From contig JAIVFI010000031.1 in assembly GCA_025558095.1 (NCBI GenBank), positions 434,001 through 498,000 on the forward strand: a DNA stretch of 64,000 nucleotides. The letters run 5' to 3'. Source of the stretch: Hyaloraphidium curvatum (taxonomy: Eukaryota; Monoblepharomycota; Hyaloraphidiomycetes; Hyaloraphidiales; Hyaloraphidiaceae). Positions 9,501-20,755 of the stretch are shown here, one piece after another; the stretch's first letter is position 1, and the number at the start of each line of letters is the position of its first letter. The notes under the pieces are model-generated. The model did not search any database, was not told the origin of the DNA, and saw only the letters and a list, made by a program, of their open reading frames with translations. A program made the translations under genes and the position numbers.

Positions 9501-10539
9501 TCACAACCTCCCAACCGTCTCTCCGACCTTGCTCTCGCCTTCGACGGTCTGGCCCCCGATTTCCGGCGTAAGGTATTTGTGCATCCTCCGGTTCTCCTGC
9601 CACATGTCGACCTTCCAGGAAACAGTGTATCAGCGCGAGAACGGCTAGTGCGGATGCTGGCCCTACCTTCATTACCTCGTTGAAGTCCTGGAGCTCCGCA
9701 ATGAGATCCGCTTCGACCTCCTTCTCCGCCCGCAAGACGCATTGCTTGGCCCGTGCAACGGCGTTTGGCTCGAACTTGGCCATCCGCTTCGCCAGCCGAT
9801 CCACATGTGCTTCCGCCTCTTCGTCGGAGGGGAAAACCCGGTTGATGAGGCCGTATTTCTCGGCAATGTCGGCCGAGAAATCGTCCGAGGATAGCAGGAT
9901 CTCCATAGCCCGTGATCGTCCGCAGAGTCGCGGCATTCGCACAGTGCCGCCTCCTCCCGGAATGATCCCGAGGGCGACCTCCATTTGGTTAAAGATCGCG
10001 TTCGGCCCAGAGAAGCGCATGTCCATCGCCTGCGACATTTCGCAGCCGCCTCCTCCGGCGCGGCCGTTAATGAGCGCGATCGTTGGCTTTGGCATCCGAC
10101 GAAGCGTCTCGGTCATTTGCTGCCCCAGGGTCAGAGACCAGCTACCGGCAGCGAGTTCCCCGGCCCTCATAACAGGCCAGTGGTTGTCCAAGAAGTGGCT
10201 GAAGCGACCAGAGGCACGATGAGACGAAGCTCCACTCTTGCGTCGAACGGAGCACACCCACACGTCAAAGTGAGCGATGAACCATCCCGGGACTTTGGAT
10301 TTCATGACCACGACGCGAACCGCGTCATCATTCGCCAGTTTTGGGATCACTTGGCAGGAATGCCTGCGAGTCAGGCCCGGGGATGCGGAAAAGGTGGCGG
10401 ACGGCGCACCGTCAATGAGCTCCCCGGCGAGCGCAGCCGTCATCAGGTTTATCGGAGGATTGTTGATGTAGATTGTCGCCACGCCCGCATCCTTGGTGAC
10501 CTCTATTAGATCGTAGGAGCTTTTCGCTGAGAATGCCAT
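9501..10539 (-). CDS. Enoyl-CoA hydratase/isomerase family protein
   Basis: Reverse-strand exons 10410-10539, 10262-10349, 9667-10198 and 9501-9611 give 286 residues. After splicing the crotonase core is continuous: a PPINLMTAAL start, VRVVVMKSK then IAHFDVHFLD, the oxyanion-hole stretch ALINGRAGGGGCEMSQAMD, and QMEVALGIIPGGGGTVRMPR, where the glutamate and glycine-rich loop sit at the usual active-site positions. C-terminal helices include WQENRRMHKYL. Known role: hydration or isomerisation of enoyl-CoA thioesters, in beta-oxidation or related catabolism. There is no clear mitochondrial presequence or peroxisomal tripeptide (ends VGRL). The short last exon supplies the final 36 residues. It is divergently transcribed from the thioesterase gene across 144 bp. 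Confidence 0.88.
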
Positions 10540-10683
10540 GTTCGTCCTTTGCTGGGTGACAGCGGCCGCGTGGGAGGCAGATCGAAAGGGCACGATCGTC
10601 TGCCCCTCCAAACCCGCCCTGTGCGCCGCATTCCCCGCTTGACCCTGCCGGGACCGCGCCGGGCCACTGCATCGCCCACCAGA
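10540..10683. promoter_or_regulatory. Shared divergent promoter region
   Basis: The ATG codons of the enoyl-CoA hydratase (reverse) and the acyl-protein thioesterase-like gene (forward) are only 144 bp apart, so both 5' leaders and core promoters must fit here. No TATA-like element stands out; the sequence is GC-rich. Co-regulation of the two genes is an inference. Confidence 0.6.
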
Positions 10684-11770
10684 ATGGCCGAATTCTTCCC
10701 TCCGCCATCGCAGCAGCCCCCGGCGCCAATCATCGTCGAACCATCTAGTACTCCCCACACCGCCTCGGTCCTGATCCTCCACGGGTGTGTTGGCCACCTG
10801 CTCACACGGACAATGTCTTGACCAGCGCGTGCGTCCTTAAGATACGGAGATTCCGGGGATGGTTGGGAGATGCTGCCCTCCCGGACGAAAGCTGCTCTCC
10901 CGCACGCGAAGTGGATTCTGCCCAGCGCTCCCATGGACGATGTGGTGCAGATGCGGTCTTGGTTCGAGATCAGGTTGGAGTCGCATTGTCTCTAGTCGGC
11001 CATCCGCGTCTGAAGAGCTGCCTCCCCGTGCGATTCTAGCGACGAAGCTATTTCGAAGTGGCGGGAGCACGGGCAGAAGGATTCAACCATTGTGGACCCT
11101 CCCGCCGAACCCGCGGCGATGCTGTCGAACGTGACAAAGGGCGAGGATCCCCTGGCGCCGTTTATCCCAGCGATCCGATATGTGCAATCGTTGATCGACG
11201 CGGAGCTTGCTTCGGGGATTCCGAGTGACCGGATTGTCATTGTGGTGGGTGAAAAGGCCCGTTTCCTGCGGTACGGCGTCAACCTCTTTGTGTGCAGGGA
11301 TTTTCGCAAGGGGGTGCTTTGGCTCTGCTGGCGAGCTTGTTGGGGGAGCAACGTTTCGATGCTGAGGGGAACGCGATTGCTCCGGCGGCCGGCGGCAAGT
11401 ATGCCGCTGTTTTTCCCATTGGGACGTTCCTCCCTGCCGGAGACGCCTGGAAGCAGTGGAAAGCCGGAGGGTCGAAGTGGAAGCCGAGCGAAGCCAACGC
11501 AACCACTCTGCACTGCTTAATGCATGGTACCTCGGACATGCTGGTGCCGCACAGCGCCTCCGAGACCACAGCCGCGATTCTCAAGGAGATTGGGTTCCAA
11601 GGAGCCTTCTTTCTGCCTTATCGGGGCGTCCAGCACTGGTTGGTCTGTCTTGTCCGACAACTCGGCTGTGTTCTCTAACTTCCCTTCTTCGCAGGGTCTC
11701 GGACAAGCAGATCGAGGACCTCGGCAGTTTCCTTGCGCGGCTTTTGCCTCAGCTTGAGCACACGCAATAG
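10684..11770 (+). CDS. Acyl-protein thioesterase / carboxylesterase (alpha/beta hydrolase)
   Basis: Exons 10684-10784, 10842-10973, 11040-11244, 11298-11638 and 11695-11770 give 284 residues. Splicing restores the family hallmarks: VLILHGYGDSGDGWEML (oxyanion region), AKWILPSAPMDDVVQMRSWF, and the nucleophile elbow GFSQGGALALL, formed by the exon 3/4 junction. The aspartate is in HGTSDMLVP and the histidine in GVQHWVSDKQ, the latter formed by the exon 4/5 junction. This is the Abhydrolase_2 family, which removes palmitoyl groups from proteins or hydrolyses lysophospholipids and short esters. It is longer than the usual 220-230 residues because of an N-terminal Pro-rich lead and an insert after the WFEI segment. 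No signal peptide, so cytosolic. Confidence 0.88.
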
Positions 11771-11834
11771 GGAGTGGTCTGTAGTCTATCGGTGCCTTGT
11801 AATTCTCGATACCCAGCTACAAACCGCTCTTGGT

Positions 11835-14800
11835 CTACGCCTGCTGCTGCCGCAATGCCTCCTGCTCGGCCCTGAACTTTTGGTAGTTCCGCCAGCCTGG
11901 AAAGTGTCGGTCAACTCCGCGAGCGCAAACAAACGATTCGATCTGGCTCACCGAAGAAGGCCGCACCCGCTAGGAAGATGTTGCCGGTGCCGAGCACGAA
12001 GACGACGCCCATGACCTTGAGCGCCGTCGACAGGATCGGCACCAGATCCGCGGGCGTCGTGTTCATTGCTTCCTCCAACATGGCGGCGAAAATGTCCGGC
12101 GCAAACAGCCACGTGCAGAACCGGTCCCACAGCAGGGTGCCGGCGATCGTGGCCGAAAGCAGACCCACGACGCGGTAGCGGAACGCATCGTCTGGGAAGG
12201 GTACGAGCTGCAGCATCTCGTTCAGCATGGGCACCATCTCCCAGGCGGCAACGACGACGGCGGCGATGCAAATAAAGACAGAAAGGAATAGCGCGTGGTT
12301 CTCCATCATGCCCTTCATCCACGGCCGGCCCTTGTAGTTGGCAAAGAAGACGGAAATCATCTGCGACGTCTCGACCAGGAAGACGACGCTGTTGAGGAGG
12401 TTGGGCATGAAGGGGGCGGTCCAGAACGCCTGGGCAAGGCACACGTAGTCCGAGTCGCCGCAGTTCGCGTAGACATCGATCTCCTTGGCCTTGGCTTTGC
12501 GGAAGAACTCGGTGACTTCGGCCAGCTTCTCGGGTCCCATTGCGTCCGTCGCCCACTGCACGGCGAGCGTCATGCAGGCGATGTGGATGAGAGCCTGGCC
12601 GAAGATGGAGCAGATGACGCTGGGGTGGAAGAGCGAGCGGATCGGCCGCAGCGGGTGCATGCGGTCGATCGGAGAGGCGTAGGAGAAGGCCACGGCGGCC
12701 GTCATGATGAGCCAGGACGAGGCCATCATCTGCCTTTCGCTCGAGCGGGCGTTGTGCAAGGTGAGGGCCGAGAGAGTGTAGGCGGCGATCGTGCTCTCCA
12801 GCATCATGATCTGCTGCTGCATGAGCGCCGAGAGCAGGGTGCACCTGCCCTGCCTGATCAGGTCCACGACGGCCCGGATGGAAGGCACGCGGCTGGTGAA
12901 GGGCGCGGCGACGCTGGCATCGCCGGGGCGGATCATGGGTAGCGTGCTCGGATCGCCGCTGTCGGCCTCGAGCTGGGCCATGAGGGTCCCAAACATGCCG
13001 CCCTTTTCCGCGGATCCGGCGCCCTTCTTGGGATCCCAGATCTGCCCGTGCACGGCGTGGAACCGCCTGTTTTCGGCCTCCATGGCGTTGCGCATCTTGA
13101 CGGCGTTCTCTTTCATGACGGTCCAAATGGCAAGGTACTCTCCCTTTTCGGTCCGCTCCTGGATCTCCTTCTGCACCGCAGCCGTGTTCTCGTTGTTGTA
13201 CCGCGCCTGGAAATCCTTCATGTGCTTGTTTAGCGCCGCCTCAAACTCCTTGCTCTTCTTCTGCAGCTCAGCCGTGTGCTTGTTCAGGGCCTCCTCCGCG
13301 TTCTGGCCCTCCGCGCCGACCTCGTCCGAGGTGTTCGAGTCCCCGTGGCCCGCAAGCAGCGCCATGGACACGTCCGCCTGCTTCAGCGCACCCACGTCGT
13401 TACCACCGTCGCCGCACATCAGCACGTGCGCGTCCGCGTCGGCGGACTGCACGGCGCGGATCACCGCGGCCTTGCCGTGCGGGCTCATCCGGGCAAAGAC
13501 CTTGAAAGATCCCGCGTGCTGCCATAGCGGGGACTGCTTGCCTCCGGAAGACTCCGTCGCGGCCAGAAAGTCCCCCTCGGTGCAGACCAGGTCGAATCTG
13601 GCCGCCAACTCGCCCACGCGCGCCGCGTCGAACTCGGCCTCGTGCACCGCACCGTCCGCGCCCTCGCAGTCCCACCAGAACTTGCCGCCCGCGTTCCGCA
13701 GCGTGGCCGTCCTGCCGCCCGAGATGCCGACGGCCTTGGCCACGTGCACGCTCGTGAGCAGGCCGTCGCCCGTGAGCATCCCCACGGCGTGCCCCGACTC
13801 GCGCAGCGCGCGCACGACTGCCCCGGAATCCGCACGGACCTTGCACTCGAACGCCGCGAAGCCGGCAAACTGCAGCCCGGATTCGACCCACTCCCGCGGC
13901 CGCTCCGCGGGGCGGTCAGACGCCTTGGCCGACTTGTACGCCAGCGCGAGCACCCGCAGGCCCTTCCGGGCCATGCCCTCGTAGCAAGCCTGGTACCACT
14001 CGGGCGCCGCACCCTCTTCCAGAAGGCCCTTGATCGCCTCGGGCGACCCCTTGACGAGGCACACCCAGTCCTCCTTGCCGCTCCCGCGCGGGATTCCCTT
14101 GGCCACCACGCTCATCCTCTGCAGCCCCGAGGCGAAATGGTGCCTCGCGACCACCTCGACGCGCGCATACCGGCTCTCCCCCGCCTTCTTCTTGGCCTCG
14201 GCCACCCCCGCTTCGGCCTCTGCCACCTCCTGTTCGGCCTTTTTCGTCTTGGCCGCGTGCTCCGGGGTGCGCTGCGACGAGGGGACCGACTGCAGCTCCG
14301 CCAGCCGCTTCTTGACCACCCCGAGCGCGAGCTCCCGCAGACGAAACACCCCCGGCGTCGCCGCCGACGACGCGTGGTCCCAGGTCCACTCGACGCCCTT
14401 GAGCGCCGCGAGCTCGATCGGGTCGCCGGCGAGGTGCTCCCTGGCCGCCGCTTTGGCGGGCTGATCGTCCTTCTTGGCGACCTCGGAGGAGGACCCGTTG
14501 GCCTGCTCGGCGCCGTTGGCCTCCTTGGCCTTGTCGTCCTTCTTGTCCGCCACCGCCACGATGGAATGGCACGCCGCGAGCACCACCGCCGCCATCCCCT
14601 TGGCCTCCTTGACCTCCTTCATCCCCCACGTGTCCTCGGCCCGGCCCGCCCCGTCGGCGTTGACCACCCCGACGGGCACGAGGCGGTCCGTCGTCACCGT
14701 GCCGGTCTTGTCGAACACGACGTGGGACACCTTGCCGGCGAGGGGGACCTTGTGCGGCTCGGTGCAGAAGATGCCGGCGCGGAAGAGGGAGAGGAGGGCC

Positions 14801-16522
14801 GTGTGCACCGCCGTGGCCATCTTCGGACGGGCAAACGGCGTCAGCGAACACGCCCGAGCGCAGGGGACGTCATGCCACGAACCTGCATCGGCAGCCCGCG
14901 TGGCACGACCGAGGTGACGATCACGATCGCCCGCACCACCAGCTCCTGCACGTCCTTGCCCTTCTCCCTGCCCTCCCTCCACACGTACCCCGCCGCCACC
15001 AGCGCGAAAGAAAACAGCAGCAGCAGTGCCATGAACGTCTCCCTCGTGTCCGACGACACGGGGCTCTGCGAGTAGGCGATGAGCTGCAGCAGGCGTCCCT
15101 GCTCCGAGGCGAAGCCCGTGCGGAGGACGACGGCGACGAGGCCCTTGGCTTCGGGGAGGGGGGCGCCCGAGGGGAGGGGCTGCGTGGGAGGGGTGGCGGA
15201 GAGGAGGGTGGTGCCGGAGGAGAGGCAGTGCGTGCGGTGCGCCTCGGCGGGATCGAGCGGCGCAGAGGCCGAGCCGTCGGCGGGGGGCGCCAGGGGGTCC
15301 TTGAGCAGCGGGATGGATTCGCCTGCACAGAGCATTAGGCAAGCGATGGGGGGAACCGCCCCGCAGGCAACGAACCGGTGAGCATGGCCTCGTTGACGAC
15401 GCCGTTCCCCGCCACCAGCACGCAGTCGAACGCGATGTTCCCCTCCTCCACCAGCACCAGATCCCCGGGCAGTACCTCCTTCTCCCCCACCTCGATCCAC
15501 GCGCCCCTGTACACGCGCACCTTGCGCGGGGGCGGCGACAGGGTGCCCAGCATCCCCGTCGTCCGGGTGCGCTGCAGCACCGTCATGCCCTCGAACATGA
15601 CCGTCGAGCCGATGCTGATGCCGGTGTAGGCGAGCGAATAGCCGTCCAGGAACCACAGGAGGGCGGAAAAGACCTGGAAGACGGCGAGCGGGGAGAGCAT
15701 CTGCTCGAAGAGGAGCTCCCAGAAGCGCGGCGGGGGCAGGGCGACGTCGTTGACGCCGTACATGTCGCGCAGGGCGGGCACTTTGGACGGGTCGATGCCC
15801 GCGCTGTCGAGGTAGTGCGACAGGGGGAGCGAGGTGGGCAGGGGCAGCGGCAGGATGGCGTCGCGGTGCAGGAGCAGCGGCTGGCGCTGGAACGTCAGCC
15901 TTGCCAGCGGCGGGCCGGGGTCCCCGGCGTCGGCGGACGGCGGCGGCGCGTTCTCCTGGTACGCCTTGGCGTCGATCGCCCAGTCCAGCGGTACTATGGC
16001 GGGCTTGCCCCTGTTTGGCGGCGGGAACACGATGGCGTGCGTGGCGTCGCCCCTCCGCACGGCCGGCGCGGCGTCGTACAGCGCGGCGGCCTCGAACGGC
16101 GGGTACCAGCGGCAGCAGAGGTGGAACAGCGCGTGGGCGGTGATTGCGCCGAACAGGCCGAGCATGGGCAGTGGCGACGGCAGCCAGCCGGGCGGCAGCG
16201 CTTCCTCGGCGGCCTTGAAATCAAAGTCCTCGTCGGTGCTGTTCTTCGCGCGGGTGACATTGGCCTTGAACCCGCCGTCCAGATCGGACTCCGCGTCGAG
16301 ATCGGAAGCCGCGTCCAGGTCGTCCGCGCCGAAGTCGTCGAGCGCGTCGAACGCGCGCTCGTCTGCCGTCTCGCGCTTCTCGGCCAGCGCGAGCTCTGCC
16401 ACGCGGCGCGGCTCGCCGACGGTGCGCCACACGGCGGGCAGCACGAGGGCGTACAGCAGCACGGCCAGGGAGATCCACGCGAGCCGCTTGGCCGGCGCGC
16501 CGCGGAGCAGCCTGGCCGACAC
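11835..16522 (-). CDS. P5A-type P-type ATPase (Spf1/ATP13A1-like)
   Basis: Exons 15376-16522, 14883-15322, 11952-14820 and 11835-11896 give about 1505 residues. Seen: THAIVFPPPNRG near the N-terminus, the FQRQ/PTSLPLSHYL segment typical of P5A, LTGESIPLLKDP (actuator TGES, built across an intron), VVFDKTGTVTTD (phosphorylated Asp), KGSPEAI, VGMLTGDGLLTS and MCGDGGNDVGALKQADVSMALL (split here as motif and helix). The transmembrane-4 signature, usually PPELP in P5A, reads PRGLPMQ. Known role: ER-resident dislocase of misinserted transmembrane helices and manganese/sterol homeostasis factor. The protein carries Lys/Glu-rich coiled inserts. The start is unresolved: the first in-frame codon after an upstream stop is GTG 16522, so a short 5' exon with the ATG is probably missing from this model. 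Confidence 0.88.
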
Positions 16523-16733
16523 GCGGGACAGTCAGAGATCTGCAATCCCGCCGCACTCGGCAGCCCCACCTGGCCGCAGCCGGCCCGCCCGACACCCGGA
16601 TATCCATCTCGCGCGGCCTGCACCCGGTTGAACGTGGCGAGAGTTTTGCAGGCACTGGTCGAATCCCTTGGCCAAACAAGTACACCGGACATCGGCTGGC
16701 CGGCCCGATCCCCCGATCTCGGCGTCGGTAGCG

Positions 16734-18895
16734 ATGCGGACGACGACGCTCGACCTCCCGTTCGCGGCGGCGCGCTTCACGTCGACGCTCGCGCCGTCGG
16801 ACCACCCGCTGTTCGCGTCGCTGGTGCTCGCCTGCAGGAAGGGCGACCTCGAGACCGTCAAGCGGCTGATCGCCGCCGACGTGCCGGTCAACGCGCGCGA
16901 CGCGTTCGATGCGACGCCTTTGTACTACTCCGCGCTGTGCGGCCACGAGGCCGTCGTGCGCTTCCTGCTGGGCGCCGGCGCGCAGGCCGACCCGACCACG
17001 TTCGAGGGCGAGCGCTGCCTGTACGGCGCGCTGACCGACTCGATCCGCGCGCTGTTGCGGAACCACAAGTACTCGACGCGCAGGGACGAGCGGCAGGACT
17101 TCGCACTATGGCTGGCGGGGTTGCTGGCGGGCTCCAGGCTGCTGCACGACCCGGGCCACGAGTCGCCGGCGCTCGCGGACTTCCCGCCCGACTTTGCCTT
17201 CTACCTGTCGGGCGAGCGCATCCCCGCGCACCGCTTCCTGCTGGCCGCGCGCTCGCCCTTCTTCGCCGCAAACCTGGCCACCCGCTGGCGCGACGCCGAC
17301 TACGCCCGCGTGCGCTCGCGCGTCGACGCAGACGTGTTCCGCGCCTGCATCCGCTGGTTCTACACCGGCCGCGCGGACGACACCGTGCCCGAGTCGCTGT
17401 ACCCGGAATGGATCCGCGTGTGCGGCGCGCTGCACCTCGGCGAGCTGCGCGCGCAGGTCGAGGAGCTGCAGCGCGCGGCGGAGGAGCGCGAGCTGTGGGA
17501 GCGCGAGCACCCGCACCACGGGCGGCACCACCACCCGCGGACCGCGATCCGCGCCGCGCTGGGCGCGCGGAATCTGACGGGCAAGGTGGAGGACATCATG
17601 GGCGAGCTCGCGTGGCTCGTGGGCTGCCTCATTTCGAGCAGCCTGCGCGGCGGCGCGGCACCGGGACCCATCGCACCGGAGGCCAACGGGAACGTGCTCC
17701 GCGGGCCTTCGAAGGACCACTCATCTTCTTCCATCTTGGCTCTCGAACGCGCCCTGGCCGCATTCCGTGCCACTCACCCGGCAATCACGGACCCCCTCTC
17801 CCCGCCTCCGATCCCCGAACACGGCCCTTTAGTCGAACACCTCGTCGCCGCCGCCCGCCCGGACCTCCTCATCTCCGTCGGCCCGCGCACCTCCCCGACC
17901 CTCCTGCGGTGCCACTCGGGCGTCCTCCGCTCCCGCTCCCCGTACTTCTCCGCCATGCTCTCGGGCGGCTTCTCCGAACCCCGCGCCGGGCTCGTGCGCC
18001 TCGAGGAACCGGCGGACCCGCGCGTGGCGGTGACCGTCCTGCACTTCCTCTACTCGGATGCGCTCTTTGTGCCCCAGGCCCTGGACACCCCCTCGGTGCA
18101 CGACCTCCTCCCCGCCCCCGCCCTGCTCCTCCTCCCCCGCCTGACGTCGCTCGTCGCGAGCTACATCCTCCACCCCGCGCGCGAACGCGCGTGGGACAAG
18201 CGCGACGTGCTGCGGCTGCTCGAGGCGGCCGAGAGGCTCGGCGTGGGGAGGGTCGAGGCGTGGGCGACCGCGCGCGTCGCCGCGGAGCTGGAGGGGTACC
18301 TGCTCGAAGGGGAGGAGGACGCGCCGGAAGCCGAGGGCGAGGAAGAGGAGGAGACGCTGAGGGAGATGCTGGTGCGGATGATCGCCGAGTCGGCCGAGTG
18401 GGTGCGCGAGCGCGAGGAGGAGGATTCCGTGCCGGTGAGCCGCACCGTGCGCTGTCCGCGTGCCGTTCGGGCTGACGCGGCCCCGGTCCGCAGCTGCTCG
18501 ACGACCTGCGGTACCACCTCGCCCGCCGCTTCGGCGCCGACGACCCGCTCTCCTCGCTCCCCCTCTTCGGCCGCCCGCAGGAGGAATCCGACACGGACGG
18601 CGCCCTCTATGCCCGCCTAGCCGCGGAGCTCGACGCCATCCGCGAGGAGCTGGGCGTGCAGATCGTTGACGTCACCGCGTTCGAGGAGCCCGACGAGGAG
18701 CAGGAGGTGTGGGAGCCCGCGCCGGTGGGCAAGGGCACGGCGGAGTGGATCGCCGAGGAGGCGGACGAGGGCTGGATGGACGGGGTGGCAGGGGTGCTGG
18801 GGGACGAGGACGAGGAGGCGGAGAGGGAGGAGAGGAGGATGGCGAGGGAGGAGGAGCGCGGCAGGAGGAGGTGGGAGGTCAGGCAGGGGGCGTGA
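16734..18895 (+). CDS. Ankyrin and double BTB/POZ domain protein
   Basis: Exons 16734-18434 and 18494-18895 give 700 residues. Residues about 20-110 hold two ankyrin-like repeats (ACRKGDLETVKRLIAADVP and ATPLYYSALCGHEAVVRFLL). A first BTB fold follows (DFAFYLSGERIPAHRFLLAA, then FRACIRWFYTG), and a second at about residues 370-470 (LLRCHSGVLRSRSPYFSAML, then VTVLHFLYSD). The C-terminus is highly acidic with a coiled Glu/Arg tail. The arrangement matches the ABTB1/BPOZ group, which in other eukaryotes act as substrate adaptors for cullin-3 ubiquitin ligases and bind elongation factor 1A. The 59-nt intron (GTGAGC...CTGAC...CAG) removes an out-of-frame stretch and restores YHLARRFGADD. The start ATG 16734 is the first in frame. 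Confidence 0.85.
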
Positions 18896-19010
18896 TTCTC
18901 GTTTGTGCGGAAGTGCAATTACTGCTGGAAATCTTCGACCGCCATGATGACGACGGGTGCGTCCCGACGTCCTGCCCAAATGTCATGCAGCTCCAGCGGC
19001 CAGCAAATCG

Positions 19011-20554
19011 CTATGGGGTGTTCACGATTCGTATCTTCGGATTCCACTTGCGCACGTTGTCGGCCCATTTCCTGTTGATCTTCAGGGGCTCGAACGGCAG
19101 CCCGAGGATCTCGAGCCTGGGCATCTTCCTAAGCGCCAGCGCGAGGTCGTCCTTCGTGACGAGAAAATGCGTCAGCGCGAGGTCGAGCTTGCGCAGCGAT
19201 CCGAGCGCGCAGATGGCATCCAGCATTCCTTCCCCGAGGGCCCCGTTCGGAGGCAGCGTGTCGCTGGTGAAGGAGAGAGTGACGAGGCGCGGGGTCCGGG
19301 ACAGGATGGCGGGGAGCTGCTCGCCCACGTCGCAGCCCATCAGGGACAGCTCACGCAGCCCGGCTGGGCAATTTGCAAACAGAACGCCGGCGTCGAGTTC
19401 CTGAAGGCAATTGACATGAGAAGACCGCCATTCTGCCGCGACTGGTGAAACTCACATCCAAGGGACAGTGTGCGAGCTGGATGCTTTCCAGTCGCGGATT
19501 GCACGCGAGCAACCGCGAAAAGACGGCGCCGCCTTCGTCCCACGGGTGGCTAACGAGCTCCAGGCTCGTCAAGGAGGTCGACTCGACGTTCTCGAGCCAT
19601 CCGATCGTCACGTCCTGGGATCGCCACAAGCCGGTGATGCTGAGCGAGAGCTCCTGGAGGTTGGCGGTGCAGCGTTTGACAAGCGCTGGTTCCGGCTGCG
19701 CAAGCCCGTCGGTGATCGACAGCTCGAGCGCCTCGAGATGTTTGATTCGGCCCAACAGGCTCTCCAAGTCCTCCGTCGCGGCGGGAGCCGCCTTCTTGGT
19801 CAGCGAGAGCTTCCTGACTCCCGCTGGAATCGCGGAAGCAAGCATCTTTGGAAAGCGACGCTCGACGCAGTCGGTTCCGACGGTCAATGAGCTCAAGTTC
19901 CACCGTTTGAGGCCCGCCAAAAAGATCTGGTCGTCGATGTTGACCCGGCGTAAATCAAGCACGCGGAGCGGGCAACCCGCGGCCGCCTCCAGGATCGCAT
20001 CCGTCAGCGACCAATCCAGGCCAGACGCATCATAGTTGAGCACGAGCTTGGCGAGATTGGGCAGGCGACCAACAATGGCTTCGAGGCTTTGAAGCACGGT
20101 CTCCAGGTTGCTCGACTTGAGCATCTTGAAGGGAGGCATTTGGACGAAGAGCGACCGCACGCAGGACCCGTAGAAAGACGACCGCGGCGAGGTCGTCAGG
20201 GCGCCGAGAAGCGATTTTCCCTTCGTCGGATGTCCGAAAAGCTCCTCGACATAGGAATTCTCGCCCAAGTGCGACCAAATCTTCATGGCACCCGCGTGGA
20301 AAAAGGCGCGGTTCACGAGAAGCAGCGGCAACAGTGCCTTCCGCAGGCCCTTCGTGCACGTGCAATCCGGCGCGAACGCGTCGCCGTGGATAATGCCATT
20401 GTACGCCGGGCAGGTTCCAGCGACGAAGCTGGGGAAACGCGTGAGCGGGGCCAGGTCCAGAAAAGCGTCGTGGGCGGTCCCACTCGACGAAGCGGGCGAC
20501 GAGCTCTGCTGGCACGTCCGCCAAGGTCGGAGAGCTGCTGTTGTCCTCCGTCAT
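19011..20554 (-). CDS. F-box-like / leucine-rich repeat protein
   Basis: Reverse-strand exons 20484-20554, 19456-20428 and 19011-19400 give 477 residues. The N-terminus LADVPAELVARFVDFVAGT resembles an F-box start (L-x-x-LP-x-E/V-x-x-I-x-x-F). A long leucine-rich-repeat region follows, with repeated L-x-x-L-x-L units such as LAKLVLNYDA, LRVLDLRRVN, LSSLTVGTDC, VRKLSLTKKA, LEALELSITD, LQELSLSIT and LRELSLMGC. Known role of such proteins: substrate receptors of SCF ubiquitin ligases. The first intron (55 nt, GTGGGAC...CCCAG) resolves what looks at first like a frameshift after residue 24; the second joins LAHCPLDE to the last repeats. It lies 201 bp downstream of the phytanoyl-CoA dioxygenase-like gene on the same strand. 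Confidence 0.75.
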
Positions 20555-20755
20555 TTGGGCGTGCGCACGGTGGGCACTGCACCATGTTCCGGCGACTCAA
20601 TGGACTCAACGCGGGACTTGGGTCACGCCGGCCCGCCCACCCGGGCACGGTCGAGGCGCTCAACATCTCCGTTACGGCCAGCATCATGCTTCAGGAGGTA
20701 TTCTCGGCGCGCTGCTATCACGGTGACGTTCACATTCCACAGCAACGAAGAATGA

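Noticed and set aside
20428-20490. An apparent frameshift that would make the F-box/LRR gene a pseudogene.
   Set aside because: A 55-nt intron with GTGGGAC donor, CTCAC branch-like site and CCCCAG acceptor restores the frame exactly.
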